From Dactylosporangium vinaceum (GTDB lineage Bacteria; Actinomycetota; Actinomycetes; Mycobacteriales; Micromonosporaceae): 64,000 bases of DNA. Position 1 is the stretch's first letter. Every line of letters starts with the position of its first letter. The translations under genes and the position numbers were made by a program. The stretch spans positions 8,060,001-8,124,000 of the forward strand of contig NZ_CP061913.1 of NCBI RefSeq assembly GCF_019904175.1, written 5' to 3'. The notes beneath the pieces are model-generated. The model made no database searches. It was not told the origin of the DNA and was given only the letters and a program-made list of their open reading frames with translations. Positions 31,142 through 39,853 of this stretch are shown piece after piece.

Positions 31142-32878
31142 ATGGGTAAGACTGGGCGCGTGTCTGACGAGTCGCGCTCCGCTCTGGAAGCCCCGGCCGC
31201 CGCCCGTGGGGTGGCCACCTGGTACGAGACCGCCGGCCACCGGAGGGTCGACATCGACCCGGAGGTCGTCCGGTCGGTGATGGCGCTGCTGGAGCCGCGC
31301 ACCGCGGCGCCCGCGCCGGTCTCCGCCGGAGTCTCGCTGCCGGAGGTGCCGCGGACGTGGGGATGGATGCTACAGCTGTACGGCCTGCGCTCCGCCGAGT
31401 CCTGGGGCGTGGGCGACTTCGCGGACCTGGCCGCGTTCGCCCGGTGGGCCGCGCTCACCGGGGCCGGGGCGATCCTGGTGAACCCGCTGCACGCCGTGGC
31501 GCCGGTCGACCCGATGCCGTCCTCGCCGTACTCCCCCTCGTCGCGCCGCTTCGTGAACCCGCTCTACCTGCGCATCGCCGACCTGCCCGAATACCGGGCG
31601 GCCGACTCGTCGCTGCGCGCGCAGGTCGACGCCCTGCGCCCGCCCGTGGCCGAGCTCATCGACTACGACGCCGTCTGGCGCGCGAAGCGGGCGGCGCTCG
31701 CGCTCCTGGCGCCCACCACCATTGCCGATACCGCCGACCTGGCGCCCGCGCTGCGGGATTTCGCGGTGTACACCGCCCTCGCCGAGGTGCACGGCGTCGA
31801 CTGGCGGGAGTGGGCGCCGCCGCTGCGGCACCCCGGCCCGGACGCCTACGCCGCCGCCGAACCCGCGCGCGTCGCCTTCCACGTCTGGCTCCAGCAGCGC
31901 TGCGCCGCGCAGCTCGAGGCGGCCAACGCGGCTGCCGCGAGCATGGCCGTCGGGATCGTGCACGACCTCGCCGTCGGCATCGACCCGGGCGGCGCCGACG
32001 CCTGGACGCTGCAGGACGTCATCGCCCGGGGTGCCAAGGTGGGTGCCCCGCCGGACGCGTTCAATCAGCAGGGCCAGGACTGGGGCCTCGCCACGTGGTC
32101 ACCGGACCGGCTGGCCGCGACGGGCTATGCGGCGTACCGGGAGCTGCTGCGCGGCATCTTCGCCCACGCCGGTGGCCTGCGCATCGACCACGTGGCCGGC
32201 CTGTGGCGCCTGTGGTGGATCCCGCCGGGCCAGGGCGCGACGCGCGGCGCCTACGTCCACTACGACCCGGAGGCCATGCTCGGCGTCCTCATCGAGGAGG
32301 CCGTCAAGGCCGGTGCGGTGGTCGTCGGCGAGGACCTCGGCACGGTGGAGCCGATCGTCACCGAGACACTGCAGAACCGCAACATCCTGGGCTCGGCCGT
32401 ACTGTGGTTCACCCGCGACGACGCCGGCCGCTTCATCCCCCCGGCGCAATGGCCCGCGAACGCCATGGCCAGCATCTCCACCCACGACCTGCCGACCGCC
32501 CTGGGCTTCCTCACCGCCGAGCACGTCCACGCCCGCGCCGAGGCCGGCGCCCTGACCCGCCCGGTCGACGAGGAGATCGCCGCAGCCGCCGCCGACCGCG
32601 CCGCCCTCCTGGAGCTGCTCGTCGCGGAGGGCCTGGCCACCGACACGAGCACCGACGCCGAACTCGTCGTGGCCATGCACCGGCTCCTGACCCGCACGCC
32701 GTGCCGCATCCTGCTCGCCTCCCCCTACGACGTCCTCGGCGAGCCCCGCCAGCCGAACCTGCCGGGGACGTCGGCGGAGTACCCGAACTGGCGCATCCCG
32801 CTCCCCCTGACCCTGGAGCACCTCACCGCCGACCCCCGCATGCTGCAGATCGCCGAGCTGTTCGACTCGCGGTCCTGA
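31142..32878 (+). CDS. malQ: 4-alpha-glucanotransferase
   Basis: 578 residues (ATG 31142; GTG 31160 is an alternative start, close after a TA-rich -10-like stretch). GH77 amylomaltase: transfers alpha-1,4-glucan segments between malto-oligosaccharides. Motifs: YGLRSAESWGVGDFADL, SPYSPSSRRFVNPLYL, GIVHDLAVGIDPGGADAW, GGLRIDHVAGLWRLWWIP (nucleophile Asp), VVVGEDLGTVEPIV (acid/base Glu) and ISTHDLPTALGF. It complements the glgX-treYZ block 11 kb away but is not in that operon. The N-terminal extension before the barrel is typical of actinobacterial MalQ. Confidence 0.94.
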   Translation: MGKTGRVSDESRSALEAPAAARGVATWYETAGHRRVDIDPEVVRSVMALLEPRTAAPAPVSAGVSLPEVPRTWGWMLQLYGLRSAESWGVGDFADLAAFARWAALTGAGAILVNPLHAVAPVDPMPSSPYSPSSRRFVNPLYLRIADLPEYRAADSSLRAQVDALRPPVAELIDYDAVWRAKRAALALLAPTTIADTADLAPALRDFAVYTALAEVHGVDWREWAPPLRHPGPDAYAAAEPARVAFHVWLQQRCAAQLEAANAAAASMAVGIVHDLAVGIDPGGADAWTLQDVIARGAKVGAPPDAFNQQGQDWGLATWSPDRLAATGYAAYRELLRGIFAHAGGLRIDHVAGLWRLWWIPPGQGATRGAYVHYDPEAMLGVLIEEAVKAGAVVVGEDLGTVEPIVTETLQNRNILGSAVLWFTRDDAGRFIPPAQWPANAMASISTHDLPTALGFLTAEHVHARAEAGALTRPVDEEIAAAAADRAALLELLVAEGLATDTSTDAELVVAMHRLLTRTPCRILLASPYDVLGEPRQPNLPGTSAEYPNWRIPLPLTLEHLTADPRMLQIAELFDSRS

Positions 32879-32885
32879 CGACGCC

Positions 32886-33272
32886 ATGGTCGGTTCGCTG
32901 GTGGTGGACGGACCCTGCGGGGCGGACGAGGTCTGGGATCGGTATGCGCGGCCGTCGCGGTGGGCCGAGTGGGCGCCGCAGATCCGGGGGGTGACCTACC
33001 AGGGGGAGCTCATCGTGCCCGGGGCCGAGGGCGTGGTGCACGGGCCGGTCGGGGTGCGGGTGCCGTTCCGGATCGTCGCCGTCGACGCCGGCGGGCCGGT
33101 GCGGCGGTGGGCGTGGGAGGTGCGGGTGCTCACGATGAGGCTGTGGCTGGAGCACGTGGTCGAGGCCCGGGGCACAGGGGTGCGGACCCGGCTGTCGGTG
33201 GCCGGGCCCGCGCCTGTCGTGGTGATGTACCGCCCGGTTGCCTGGGCGGCGCTGCGGAGGCTGGTGCGGTAG
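32886..33272 (+). CDS. SRPBCC family protein (polyketide cyclase/dehydrase-like)
   Basis: 128 residues, eight bases after malQ. SRPBCC fold signature: CGADEVWDRYARPSRWAEWAPQIRGV at the start, VPFRIVAVDAGGPVRRWAWEV, and a C-terminal helix. Such proteins bind hydrophobic ligands; no substrate is evident. It ends four bases from the converging serS stop. Confidence 0.8.
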   Translation: MVGSLVVDGPCGADEVWDRYARPSRWAEWAPQIRGVTYQGELIVPGAEGVVHGPVGVRVPFRIVAVDAGGPVRRWAWEVRVLTMRLWLEHVVEARGTGVRTRLSVAGPAPVVVMYRPVAWAALRRLVR

Positions 33273-33276
33273 GCGA

Positions 33277-34566
33277 CTACTTGCGCTTGGCCGGCTTCGT
33301 GATGCGGTCCGTGCCGACCTTGTCGCGGAGCACCTCCGGGACCAGGACCGAGCCGTCGGGCTGCTGGAACTGCTCCAGGATGGCGGGGACCAGGCGGCTC
33401 GTGGCCAGCGCGGAGCCGTTCAGGGTGTGGACGAAGCGGTTGTTCTTCGAGCCGGGGACCCGGTAGCGGATGCCGGCGCGGCGGGCCTGGTAGTCGCCGG
33501 CCCAGGAGACCGAGGAGATCTCCTTGTACTTGTCCATGCTCGGCATCCAGACCTCGATGTCGAGCGTCTTGCGCATCGAGGCGCTGGCATCCTTGGCGGC
33601 CAGCAGGGAGCGGCGGAAGTGCAGGCCCAGGTCCAGGACCATCGACTCGGCATAGTCGACCATCTCCTCCAGGGTCTTCTCGCCGTCCTCCGGGGTCGTG
33701 AACTGGAAGATCTCCACCTTGTTGAACTGGTTGCCGCGCACCGTCCCGCGCTCGTCGGAGTGTGAGCCGGCGCGCTCGTCGCGGTAGCAGGGGGTGTACG
33801 CGTACACCCGATGGGGCAGGTCGGCCGTGTCGAAGATTTCGTTCTGGAACGCGCCCAGGATCGCGGTCTCCGAGGTCGGGAGCAGGAAGCGGCCGCGCTC
33901 GCCCTCGCCGACGGCGATGTGGAAGACCTCGTCGTAGAACTTCGGGAACTGGCCCGCGGCGTAGCCGGCCGAGTCCAGCAGCAGGTGCGGCGGGAGCATG
34001 AACTGGTAGCCGGCCTGGAAGTGCCTGTCGATGAACCAGTTGATCAGGGCCCACTCGAGGCGGGCGCCCCAGCCGGTGTAGATCCACGAGCCGGAGCCGC
34101 CGAGCTTCGTGCCGCGCTCGAAGTCGACAAGGCCGAGGTCGGTGGCGAGCTGCACGTGGTCGCGCAGGTTCTCGATCTTCGGCACCTCGCCGAAGACGCG
34201 GACGACCTCGTTGGCCTCCTTGCCGCCGGCCACGACGTCGTCGGCGGGGAGGTTGGGCAGCTCGCTCATCGCGGTGTCGAGGTCCCGCTGCGCCTGCGCC
34301 AGCTGGTCCTCGAGCGACTGCAGCGCGGCCTTGGCGTCGCGGGTGGTCTCGATGGCCTGGCCGGCCGCCTTGGCCGCGGCGAACGCGCGGGCCTCCTCCT
34401 TGCGGCGGGCCCGCTCGGCGTCGATCTCGCCGATCAGCTCGCGGCGGCGCTTGTCCAGCTCGGCGATCGAACTCAGCGCGCGGGACACCTCGGACGGATC
34501 GAGCCTCTTGGACAGTCCGGCCTCGACAGAGGCCCGGTCCTTGCGAATCAACTCGATGTCGAGCAT
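33277..34566 (-). CDS. serS: Seryl-tRNA synthetase
   Basis: 429 residues from ATG 34566, with AGGAAGG about 12 bases upstream; a GTG at 34578 is less likely. An N-terminal coiled-coil tRNA-binding arm (IAELDKRRRELIGEIDAERARRKEEARAFAAAK) precedes the class II catalytic core: motif 2 region YAYTPCYRDERAGSHSDERGTVRGNQFNKVEIFQF and motif 3 region NGSALATSRLVPAILEQFQQPDGSVLVPEVLR. It charges tRNA-Ser (and tRNA-Sec where present). The active-site stretches are variant relative to E. coli SerS but similar to what I recall for actinobacterial enzymes. It is a single-gene unit. Confidence 0.93.
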   Translation of the reverse strand: MLDIELIRKDRASVEAGLSKRLDPSEVSRALSSIAELDKRRRELIGEIDAERARRKEEARAFAAAKAAGQAIETTRDAKAALQSLEDQLAQAQRDLDTAMSELPNLPADDVVAGGKEANEVVRVFGEVPKIENLRDHVQLATDLGLVDFERGTKLGGSGSWIYTGWGARLEWALINWFIDRHFQAGYQFMLPPHLLLDSAGYAAGQFPKFYDEVFHIAVGEGERGRFLLPTSETAILGAFQNEIFDTADLPHRVYAYTPCYRDERAGSHSDERGTVRGNQFNKVEIFQFTTPEDGEKTLEEMVDYAESMVLDLGLHFRRSLLAAKDASASMRKTLDIEVWMPSMDKYKEISSVSWAGDYQARRAGIRYRVPGSKNNRFVHTLNGSALATSRLVPAILEQFQQPDGSVLVPEVLRDKVGTDRITKPAKRK

Positions 34567-34613
34567 GGTGCCGCGCACCTTCCTGAGCTACGTAACCCGA
34601 AAAACCCGGACGC

Positions 34614-35291
34614 TCAGGATGCTACCGGGCGGCTCGCAGCCATTTTCTCCACCGCGCCAATCAGCAGGTCGATGCCGAAGGCGTAGTACCGGTCCAGGTC
34701 GGGCAGCGTGTGGTAGGTCTCGGCCAGCCGGACCATCTGCGGGTAGCGCTCCGCCGAGAGGCTCTGCAGATGGACCCGCTGGGTCCGCAGCCACTCCTGG
34801 ATCTGGTCCGGCGGCAGCTGCAGCGGCGGGCAGCCGGGCTGGCCCTGGACGAGGCCGATCGCGGAGTGCAGCAGGTAGGTCGCGACCCAGTACGCCTCGT
34901 CGAGGGCGAACCCGGCCCGCTCGAGCAGGCCCAGGGCGTCGTCGGTGGCCCGGGTGAAGCTCTCGACGCTCTTCTTGTCGGCCGCGTGGAGCAGGTCGGG
35001 CAGGCACGGGTGGGCCCGCATGGCCCGCACGAGCGCGGCGACCATCGCGCGGAGCTGGTCGGGCCAGGGATCGGAGGCCGCGCGACCGGCCCGCACGTCG
35101 GCCAGCACGTGGTCGATCAGGCCCAGGAGCAGCTCGTCCTTGTTCTTGAAGTGCCAGTACAGCGCCATCGGGGTGACGCCGAGCTCGGTCGCGAGCCGGC
35201 GGATGGTGATCGCGTCCAGGCCCTCGCTGTCGCCGATGCGCAAGGCGCGCTCGGCCACAGCGGTGCGGGTGAGTGAGGTTTTCGGCGGCAC
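34614..35291 (-). CDS. TetR-family regulator (TetR_C type)
   Basis: 225 residues from GTG 35291 (TTG 35306 possible). N-terminal HTH SLTRTAVAERALRIGDSEGLDAITIRRLATELGVTPMALYWHFKNKDELLLGLIDHVLADV; the MALYWHFKNKDELL form is typical of true TetR-like drug-efflux repressors, and the C-terminal domain is of the TetR_C type. It is divergent from a DHA2 efflux gene, with a GTACATGTAC-centred operator between them, so it is almost certainly its repressor. Confidence 0.92.
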   Translation of the reverse strand: MPPKTSLTRTAVAERALRIGDSEGLDAITIRRLATELGVTPMALYWHFKNKDELLLGLIDHVLADVRAGRAASDPWPDQLRAMVAALVRAMRAHPCLPDLLHAADKKSVESFTRATDDALGLLERAGFALDEAYWVATYLLHSAIGLVQGQPGCPPLQLPPDQIQEWLRTQRVHLQSLSAERYPQMVRLAETYHTLPDLDRYYAFGIDLLIGAVEKMAASRPVAS

Positions 35292-35323
35292 TTGACAACT
35301 GTACAACGTATGGGTTCTCCTCT

Positions 35324-35343
35324 ACAACGTACATGTACGACGT
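35324..35343. promoter_or_regulatory. TetR operator between tetR and efflux gene
   Basis: ACAACGTACATGTACGACGT matches its reverse complement at 16 of 20 positions, with a perfect 12-base core. Partial copies (ACAACGTA at 35303-35310, GTACACCGTA at 35348-35357) flank it. Confidence 0.7.
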
Positions 35344-35374
35344 ACAGGTACACCGTATAGGGGGAGATCATCCG

Positions 35375-36787
35375 ATGAGAAATCGCTGGCTGGCCCTGGT
35401 CGCCGTGGCCCTGGGCACCTTCATGACCTACCTGGACAACAACGTCGTCAACGTGGCGCTGCCGTCGATCCAGAGCGACCTGCACCTGAGCATCGCGGGC
35501 CTCGAGTGGATCGCGAGCGCGTACATCCTGGTCTTCGCCGGCCTGCTCCTCGTCGGCGGCCGGGTCGCCGACGTCTTCGGGATGCGGCCCACCTTCTTCG
35601 CGGGCCTGGGCATCTTCACCGTCGCCTCGATCGCCGCGGGTCTGGCCGGCAGCCAGGAGGTGCTGATCGGGTCGCGGGCGCTGCAGGGCGTCGGTGCGGC
35701 ACTGCTCACCCCGACCGCGCTCGCGCTGCTCACCGAGCTGTTCCCGGACCCCAAGGAGCGCGGGGCGGCGATCGGCATCTGGGGCGGCGTCGGCGCGCTG
35801 GCCCTGGCCATCGGGCCGCTGACCGGCGGATACCTCAGCCAGCACGCCTCCTGGGGCTGGATCTTCCTGATCAACGCCCCGATCGGCCTGGCCACCGCCG
35901 TCATCGCCGCGATGTCACTGCCGCCCGGCAAGCGTCACCCCAACCGCAGCCTCGACATCCCCGGCCTGGCCACCAGCGCACTGGCCCTGTTCGCGCTGAC
36001 CTTCGCGCTCATCGAGGGCGAGTCGCGCGGCTGGACCTCCGGTGTGATCCTCGGGGCGTTCGCCCTGGCCGCGTTCGCCGCGATCGGCTTCGTCGTCATC
36101 GAGCTGCGCACCGAGCACCCGATGGTGGACCTGAACTTCTTCCGGCTCCGGGTGTTCAGCGGCGGCCTGGCCACGATGGGCCTGTGGGCGTTCGGCGTCT
36201 TCGGGATCTACTTCTTCACCGCGATCTTCCTGCAGAACGTGCTCGGCTTCTCACCGACCGAGGCCGGCTCCGCGTTCATCCCGATGGCGCTGCTCATGGC
36301 GGTCATGGCGACGCTCGCGCCGCGCCTGGAGTCGCGCTTCGGCGCCGGGCCCGTCGTCGCGGCCGGGATGGCGCTCATGGCGGCCGGTGTCGGTGGACTG
36401 GCGACCGTCGGCGAGGGCTCGGGGTACCTCGACCTCCTGCCCTGGTTCCTGGTCTTCGGACTGGGCGGCGGTCTGCTAGTGCCGCTCAACAACGTGGTGC
36501 TGAGCGCGCTGCCGCAGGCCCGGGCCGGCATCGCGTCGGGCATGCTCAACGTGTCCCGCGAGGTCTTCGGCCTGCTGGGCATCACGATCCTGGGCGCGAT
36601 CCTGTCCAACCGCCAGCACGCGGCAGCGGGTGCGCCGCTGCACCAGTTCCTGGCCGGCTACCAGTTCGCGCTCGTCGTCGCGGCCGCCCTGGTCGCGGCC
36701 GGCGTGCCGATCGCGCTCGTGACGCTGCGCCGGCTCAGGACTCCCGAGCCGGTCGGGACGCTCCAGCCGGAACTGCAGCCGGCGTAG
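35375..36787 (+). CDS. DHA2-family drug efflux MFS transporter (14 TM)
   Basis: 470 residues from ATG 35375, with GGGGGAG at 35360-35366. About fourteen hydrophobic segments. Motif D1-like LDNNVVNVALPSIQSDL (residues 19-35), motif A GGRVADVFGMRPTFFAG and the antiporter motif C GIWGGVGALALAIGPLTGGYL are clear. Family members export hydrophobic drugs in exchange for protons. It is regulated by the divergent TetR gene. Its 3' end overlaps the converging DHA2 gene by 53 bases, so both C-termini share DNA. Confidence 0.92.
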   Translation: MRNRWLALVAVALGTFMTYLDNNVVNVALPSIQSDLHLSIAGLEWIASAYILVFAGLLLVGGRVADVFGMRPTFFAGLGIFTVASIAAGLAGSQEVLIGSRALQGVGAALLTPTALALLTELFPDPKERGAAIGIWGGVGALALAIGPLTGGYLSQHASWGWIFLINAPIGLATAVIAAMSLPPGKRHPNRSLDIPGLATSALALFALTFALIEGESRGWTSGVILGAFALAAFAAIGFVVIELRTEHPMVDLNFFRLRVFSGGLATMGLWAFGVFGIYFFTAIFLQNVLGFSPTEAGSAFIPMALLMAVMATLAPRLESRFGAGPVVAAGMALMAAGVGGLATVGEGSGYLDLLPWFLVFGLGGGLLVPLNNVVLSALPQARAGIASGMLNVSREVFGLLGITILGAILSNRQHAAAGAPLHQFLAGYQFALVVAAALVAAGVPIALVTLRRLRTPEPVGTLQPELQPA

Positions 36788-38246
36788 CGGCCGGCGGCTC
36801 GCAGACCGCACAGTGCGAGAAGTCGGGCACGTCGACCGCCTTGACGTTGCGGATCGTGACCGCGGCCAGCAGGCCCGCCACGACGCACAGCAGGGCACAG
36901 ATCAGCACGGCCCGGTGGAAGCCGGCCGACAGCAGGGCGGGGTCCGCATACGCGGCGCTCGTGATCCCCGCTGCGGCCGGCAGCACCGCGACGGCGATGA
37001 GCCCGGCCGCCCGGGCCACGTCGTTGTTGACCGCCGAGGCCATCCCGGCGTGGGTCTCCGGGGCCGCCGACAGCGCGGTCGAGGTCAGCGGCGCCACCGT
37101 TATCGAAAGCCCCAGACCCAGCGTCAGTACCGCCGGCAGCACCTCGGTCAGGTAGGAGCCCCCGGCGTCGACGCGCGAGTACAGGGCCATCCCGATCCCG
37201 GCGACCACCGGCCCCACGCTCATCTGCAGCCGCGGCCCGATCCGCGCGGCGAGCGCTCCCGAGCGGGCCGACAGCAGCAGCATCACGACCGTCACCGGCA
37301 GCAGCGAGACGCCGGCCTGCAGGGGTGTGTATCCGGCGACCTGCTGCAGCTGGATCGGCAGCAGGAACAGCGCGCCGCCGAGCGCGCCGTAGATGATGAA
37401 CGTGACCACGTTCGTCGAGGTGAACTGGGCCGAGGCGAACAACTCCAGGGGCAGCATCGGGTGCTCCAGGCGGGTCTGGCGCCACAGGAACAGCGCGATG
37501 AGCGCGGCCCCGGCGACGAGCGCACCGAGCACCGGCAGGCTCGCCCAGCCCTGGGCCTGGCCCTCGATGAGGCCGTAGGTGACGCCGATGAGCCCGGCCG
37601 TGACAAGCGCGCCGGAGAGCAGGTCGACCCGGCCGCTGGCCTCCTCGTCGCGCGACTCGGGGACGTGGCGCCAGGTGAGGTACACGACGGCCGCGGCGAT
37701 CGGCACGTTGATGGCGAAAATGAGCCGCCACGACGACTCGCCGAGGCCGACGAGCCACCCGCCGAGGAACGGCCCGATCGCGGTGGCCACCCCGCCGAGC
37801 CCGGACCAGGCGCCGATCGCCTTGCTGCGGTCCTCGGCCCGGAACGACGCCTGCAGGATGGCCAGGCTGCCCGGTGTGAGCAGCGCCGCGCCGACGCCCT
37901 GCAGGGCCCGGGCGGCGACGAGCGTCCAGCCGTCCGGCGCGATGCCGCAGACGACCGACGCCGCCGCGAACCAGACGACGCCGATGGTGAACATGCGCCG
38001 CCGGCCGTAGCGGTCCCCGAGCGCCCCGGAGAGCAGCAGCAGCCCGGCGAGGGTGAGCGTGTACGCGGTGACGACCCACTGCAGCACCTGCAGCCCGGTG
38101 TCGAACGAGCGCCCGATCGCCGGCAGCGCGATACCGACGACCGTCGCGTCGATGGAGGCGATCCCGGACCCGAGAATCGTGGCCGTCAACACCCACCGGC
38201 CGGTGGCACTGGAGAACTCGAGCCCGCTGCGCTCCGTACCGCTCAT
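36735..38246 (-). CDS. DHA2-family drug efflux MFS transporter (14 TM)
   Basis: 503 residues from ATG 38246, which has a strong GGAGG site seven bases upstream. Motifs: GSGIASIDATVVGIALPAIGRSF in TM1, GALGDRYGRRRMF (motif A), AWSGLGGVATAIGPFLGGWL (motif C). The cytoplasmic C-terminal tail carries a CAVCEPP segment and is Ala/Pro-rich. The start overlaps the stop of a 30-residue frame, and a P450 gene lies just upstream on the same strand, suggesting an exporter for the P450 product. The stop overlaps the converging efflux gene. Confidence 0.92.
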   Translation of the reverse strand: MSGTERSGLEFSSATGRWVLTATILGSGIASIDATVVGIALPAIGRSFDTGLQVLQWVVTAYTLTLAGLLLLSGALGDRYGRRRMFTIGVVWFAAASVVCGIAPDGWTLVAARALQGVGAALLTPGSLAILQASFRAEDRSKAIGAWSGLGGVATAIGPFLGGWLVGLGESSWRLIFAINVPIAAAVVYLTWRHVPESRDEEASGRVDLLSGALVTAGLIGVTYGLIEGQAQGWASLPVLGALVAGAALIALFLWRQTRLEHPMLPLELFASAQFTSTNVVTFIIYGALGGALFLLPIQLQQVAGYTPLQAGVSLLPVTVVMLLLSARSGALAARIGPRLQMSVGPVVAGIGMALYSRVDAGGSYLTEVLPAVLTLGLGLSITVAPLTSTALSAAPETHAGMASAVNNDVARAAGLIAVAVLPAAAGITSAAYADPALLSAGFHRAVLICALLCVVAGLLAAVTIRNVKAVDVPDFSHCAVCEPPAATPAAVPAGASRPARES

Positions 38247-38247
38247 G
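38224..38247. repeat. 24-bp direct repeat, copy 1
   Basis: Covers the first eight codons of the efflux gene (encodes MSGTERSG on the minus strand). Identical to 38313-38336. Confidence 0.8.
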
Positions 38248-38335
38248 CCGGCACCTCCGCAAGCTCCGGCGCCGACCTGAGCTCCGAACTGCAACACTGA
38301 TGACCGGCCACTCCGCTGCGCTCCGTACCGCTCAT
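38243..38335 (-). CDS. Putative 30-residue coupling/leader peptide
   Basis: ATG 38335 to TGA 38243; the TGA overlaps the ATG of the efflux gene (ATGA). It begins with the same eight residues as the transporter (MSGTERSG) because 24 bases are duplicated, then continues VAGHQCCSSELRSAPELAEVPA. It starts 17 bases after the P450 stop. It could couple translation of P450 and transporter, or be a by-product of the duplication. No family is recognisable. Confidence 0.35.
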   Translation of the reverse strand: MSGTERSGVAGHQCCSSELRSAPELAEVPA

Positions 38336-38336
38336 G
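38313..38336. repeat. 24-bp direct repeat, copy 2
   Basis: Exact copy of 38224-38247, 89 bases away, forming the start of the 30-residue frame. Flanking bases differ. Confidence 0.8.
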
Positions 38337-38352
38337 ACCAAGAAACTAGTCC

Positions 38353-39717
38353 CTAATTGCGCAGAGCCCGTACCCGCACCTTGAACGACATGGCCGGGCC
38401 CGGGGACGGTGCGGTCTTCGTGGCCAGGACGTAGTCGGGCGACTCGAGCTCCAGGTCGAGCCGGTGGAGCAGCCGGGCCATGGACAGGGCCATCTGCGCG
38501 TCGGCGAAGCTCTTGCCCAGGCAGGTGTGGGGGCCGCGGCCGTACGGTGAGTAGGCGCCCGGCCGGAGGTGCTCCGAGCGGGGCTTCTCGTAGCGGGTGA
38601 TGTCGAACTTCGCCGGCTCGGGGAAGTACTCCTCCATGAAGTGCGGGACGGCCGTGGCGATGTACACCGTCTCGCCCTCCCGGATCGTGTGCCCGGCGAA
38701 CTCGAAGTCCTTGGCCGCGTTGCGGACCAGCATGGGCGCCACCGGGTACAGGCGCATGGTCTCCATCAGCGCGTAGCGGGTCGCGGGCAGTTTGCGCACG
38801 TCGTCCTCGGTGACGGGCCCGCCGCCGGCGAAGAGCGCGTCGGCCTCGGCCCGGATCTGCGCGAGGACCTCGGGGTGCTTGAGGACGGCGTAGACGAAGG
38901 CGGCGGTGGTGTTGGCGACCGTGTCCAGCCCGGCGACGTACGGCCCGGTCAGGGTCATCACCAGGTCCTCGGCCGGCACGAGGCCGGGCCGGTTCAGGTG
39001 GGCGTCGATCAGATCCTCGACGAGGTTGCGCTCGGACTCGGCCTTCTCGCCGTGGCGGGCCTTGAGCTCGGCCGCCATCGAGTCGCCAAGCGCGAAGACC
39101 CGGGCCTTGGCTCGCCTGTACTTCGGGTTCCTGAGCAGCACCCGCGGACGCTGCCTGGTGACCAGCACGTTGAGCACGTACAGCGTGAGCAGCCGGATGT
39201 CGGACACATACTCCCGCGGTGCGCTGCCGGTGAGCAGTTCGCCGAGCTGCTCCGTGACGAGGTACTGCATCCCCTGCACCACCGGCACCCTGGTCCCGGC
39301 CGCCCAGTCGCGCGCGATGACCCGGTCGGTGATCTCGAGCAGCTGCGGCACGCGGCCCTTGATGGCGTCGCGGGAGTACCCCCGGCGCATCAGCTCTCGA
39401 AGCTCTTTGTGGCTTTCGCCGTCTTCGCCGGTGATCGCGCGGGTGGCGCCGTATTCGTCGACCATGCCCTGCCAGAACTCCCGCGACCGCAGGCTCTCGC
39501 GCCCCTCGCGGGAGTTCATGAACTCGGCCGCGTCCGCGCCGGCGATGACCGTGCACGACCGGCCGAGCAGCTTCATCCGGAAGACCGGGCCGTAGTCACG
39601 GTAGGCCTTCACGAGGAAGGCCGCGGGGTCCTTCCCCATCGCCAGAGCGCTGCCCAGAATAGGCGCGCCCTTCACCATCGGCGCCGACCCGGCCGGCGTC
39701 GCATCCGTGATCGTCAC
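38353..39717 (-). CDS. Cytochrome P450
   Basis: 454 residues from GTG 39717, chosen for AAGGGGGC upstream; the frame is open to 39774. I-helix oxygen-binding motif AGLDTVANTT, K-helix ETMRLYP (ExxR), and heme loop SPYGRGPHTCLGKSFADAQ with the Cys ligand; Tyr replaces the usual Phe before GRGPHTC. It is a soluble class I type enzyme needing ferredoxin, and none is encoded nearby. It shares the strand with a downstream efflux transporter, which suggests hydroxylation of a hydrophobic compound followed by export. Substrate unknown. Confidence 0.94.
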   Translation of the reverse strand: MTITDATPAGSAPMVKGAPILGSALAMGKDPAAFLVKAYRDYGPVFRMKLLGRSCTVIAGADAAEFMNSREGRESLRSREFWQGMVDEYGATRAITGEDGESHKELRELMRRGYSRDAIKGRVPQLLEITDRVIARDWAAGTRVPVVQGMQYLVTEQLGELLTGSAPREYVSDIRLLTLYVLNVLVTRQRPRVLLRNPKYRRAKARVFALGDSMAAELKARHGEKAESERNLVEDLIDAHLNRPGLVPAEDLVMTLTGPYVAGLDTVANTTAAFVYAVLKHPEVLAQIRAEADALFAGGGPVTEDDVRKLPATRYALMETMRLYPVAPMLVRNAAKDFEFAGHTIREGETVYIATAVPHFMEEYFPEPAKFDITRYEKPRSEHLRPGAYSPYGRGPHTCLGKSFADAQMALSMARLLHRLDLELESPDYVLATKTAPSPGPAMSFKVRVRALRN

Positions 39718-39853
39718 GTGTCGCCCCCTTGTTTCGCGACCCAGCGTATCGAACAAGATTGTTTTCCGATGCATCCGGCGTTACTGATCCGTGACGAACG
39801 GCTACCTAACCCGCCGCAGCGCGGCCCGCCGGACCTTGTTACGGTCGTTTTTC

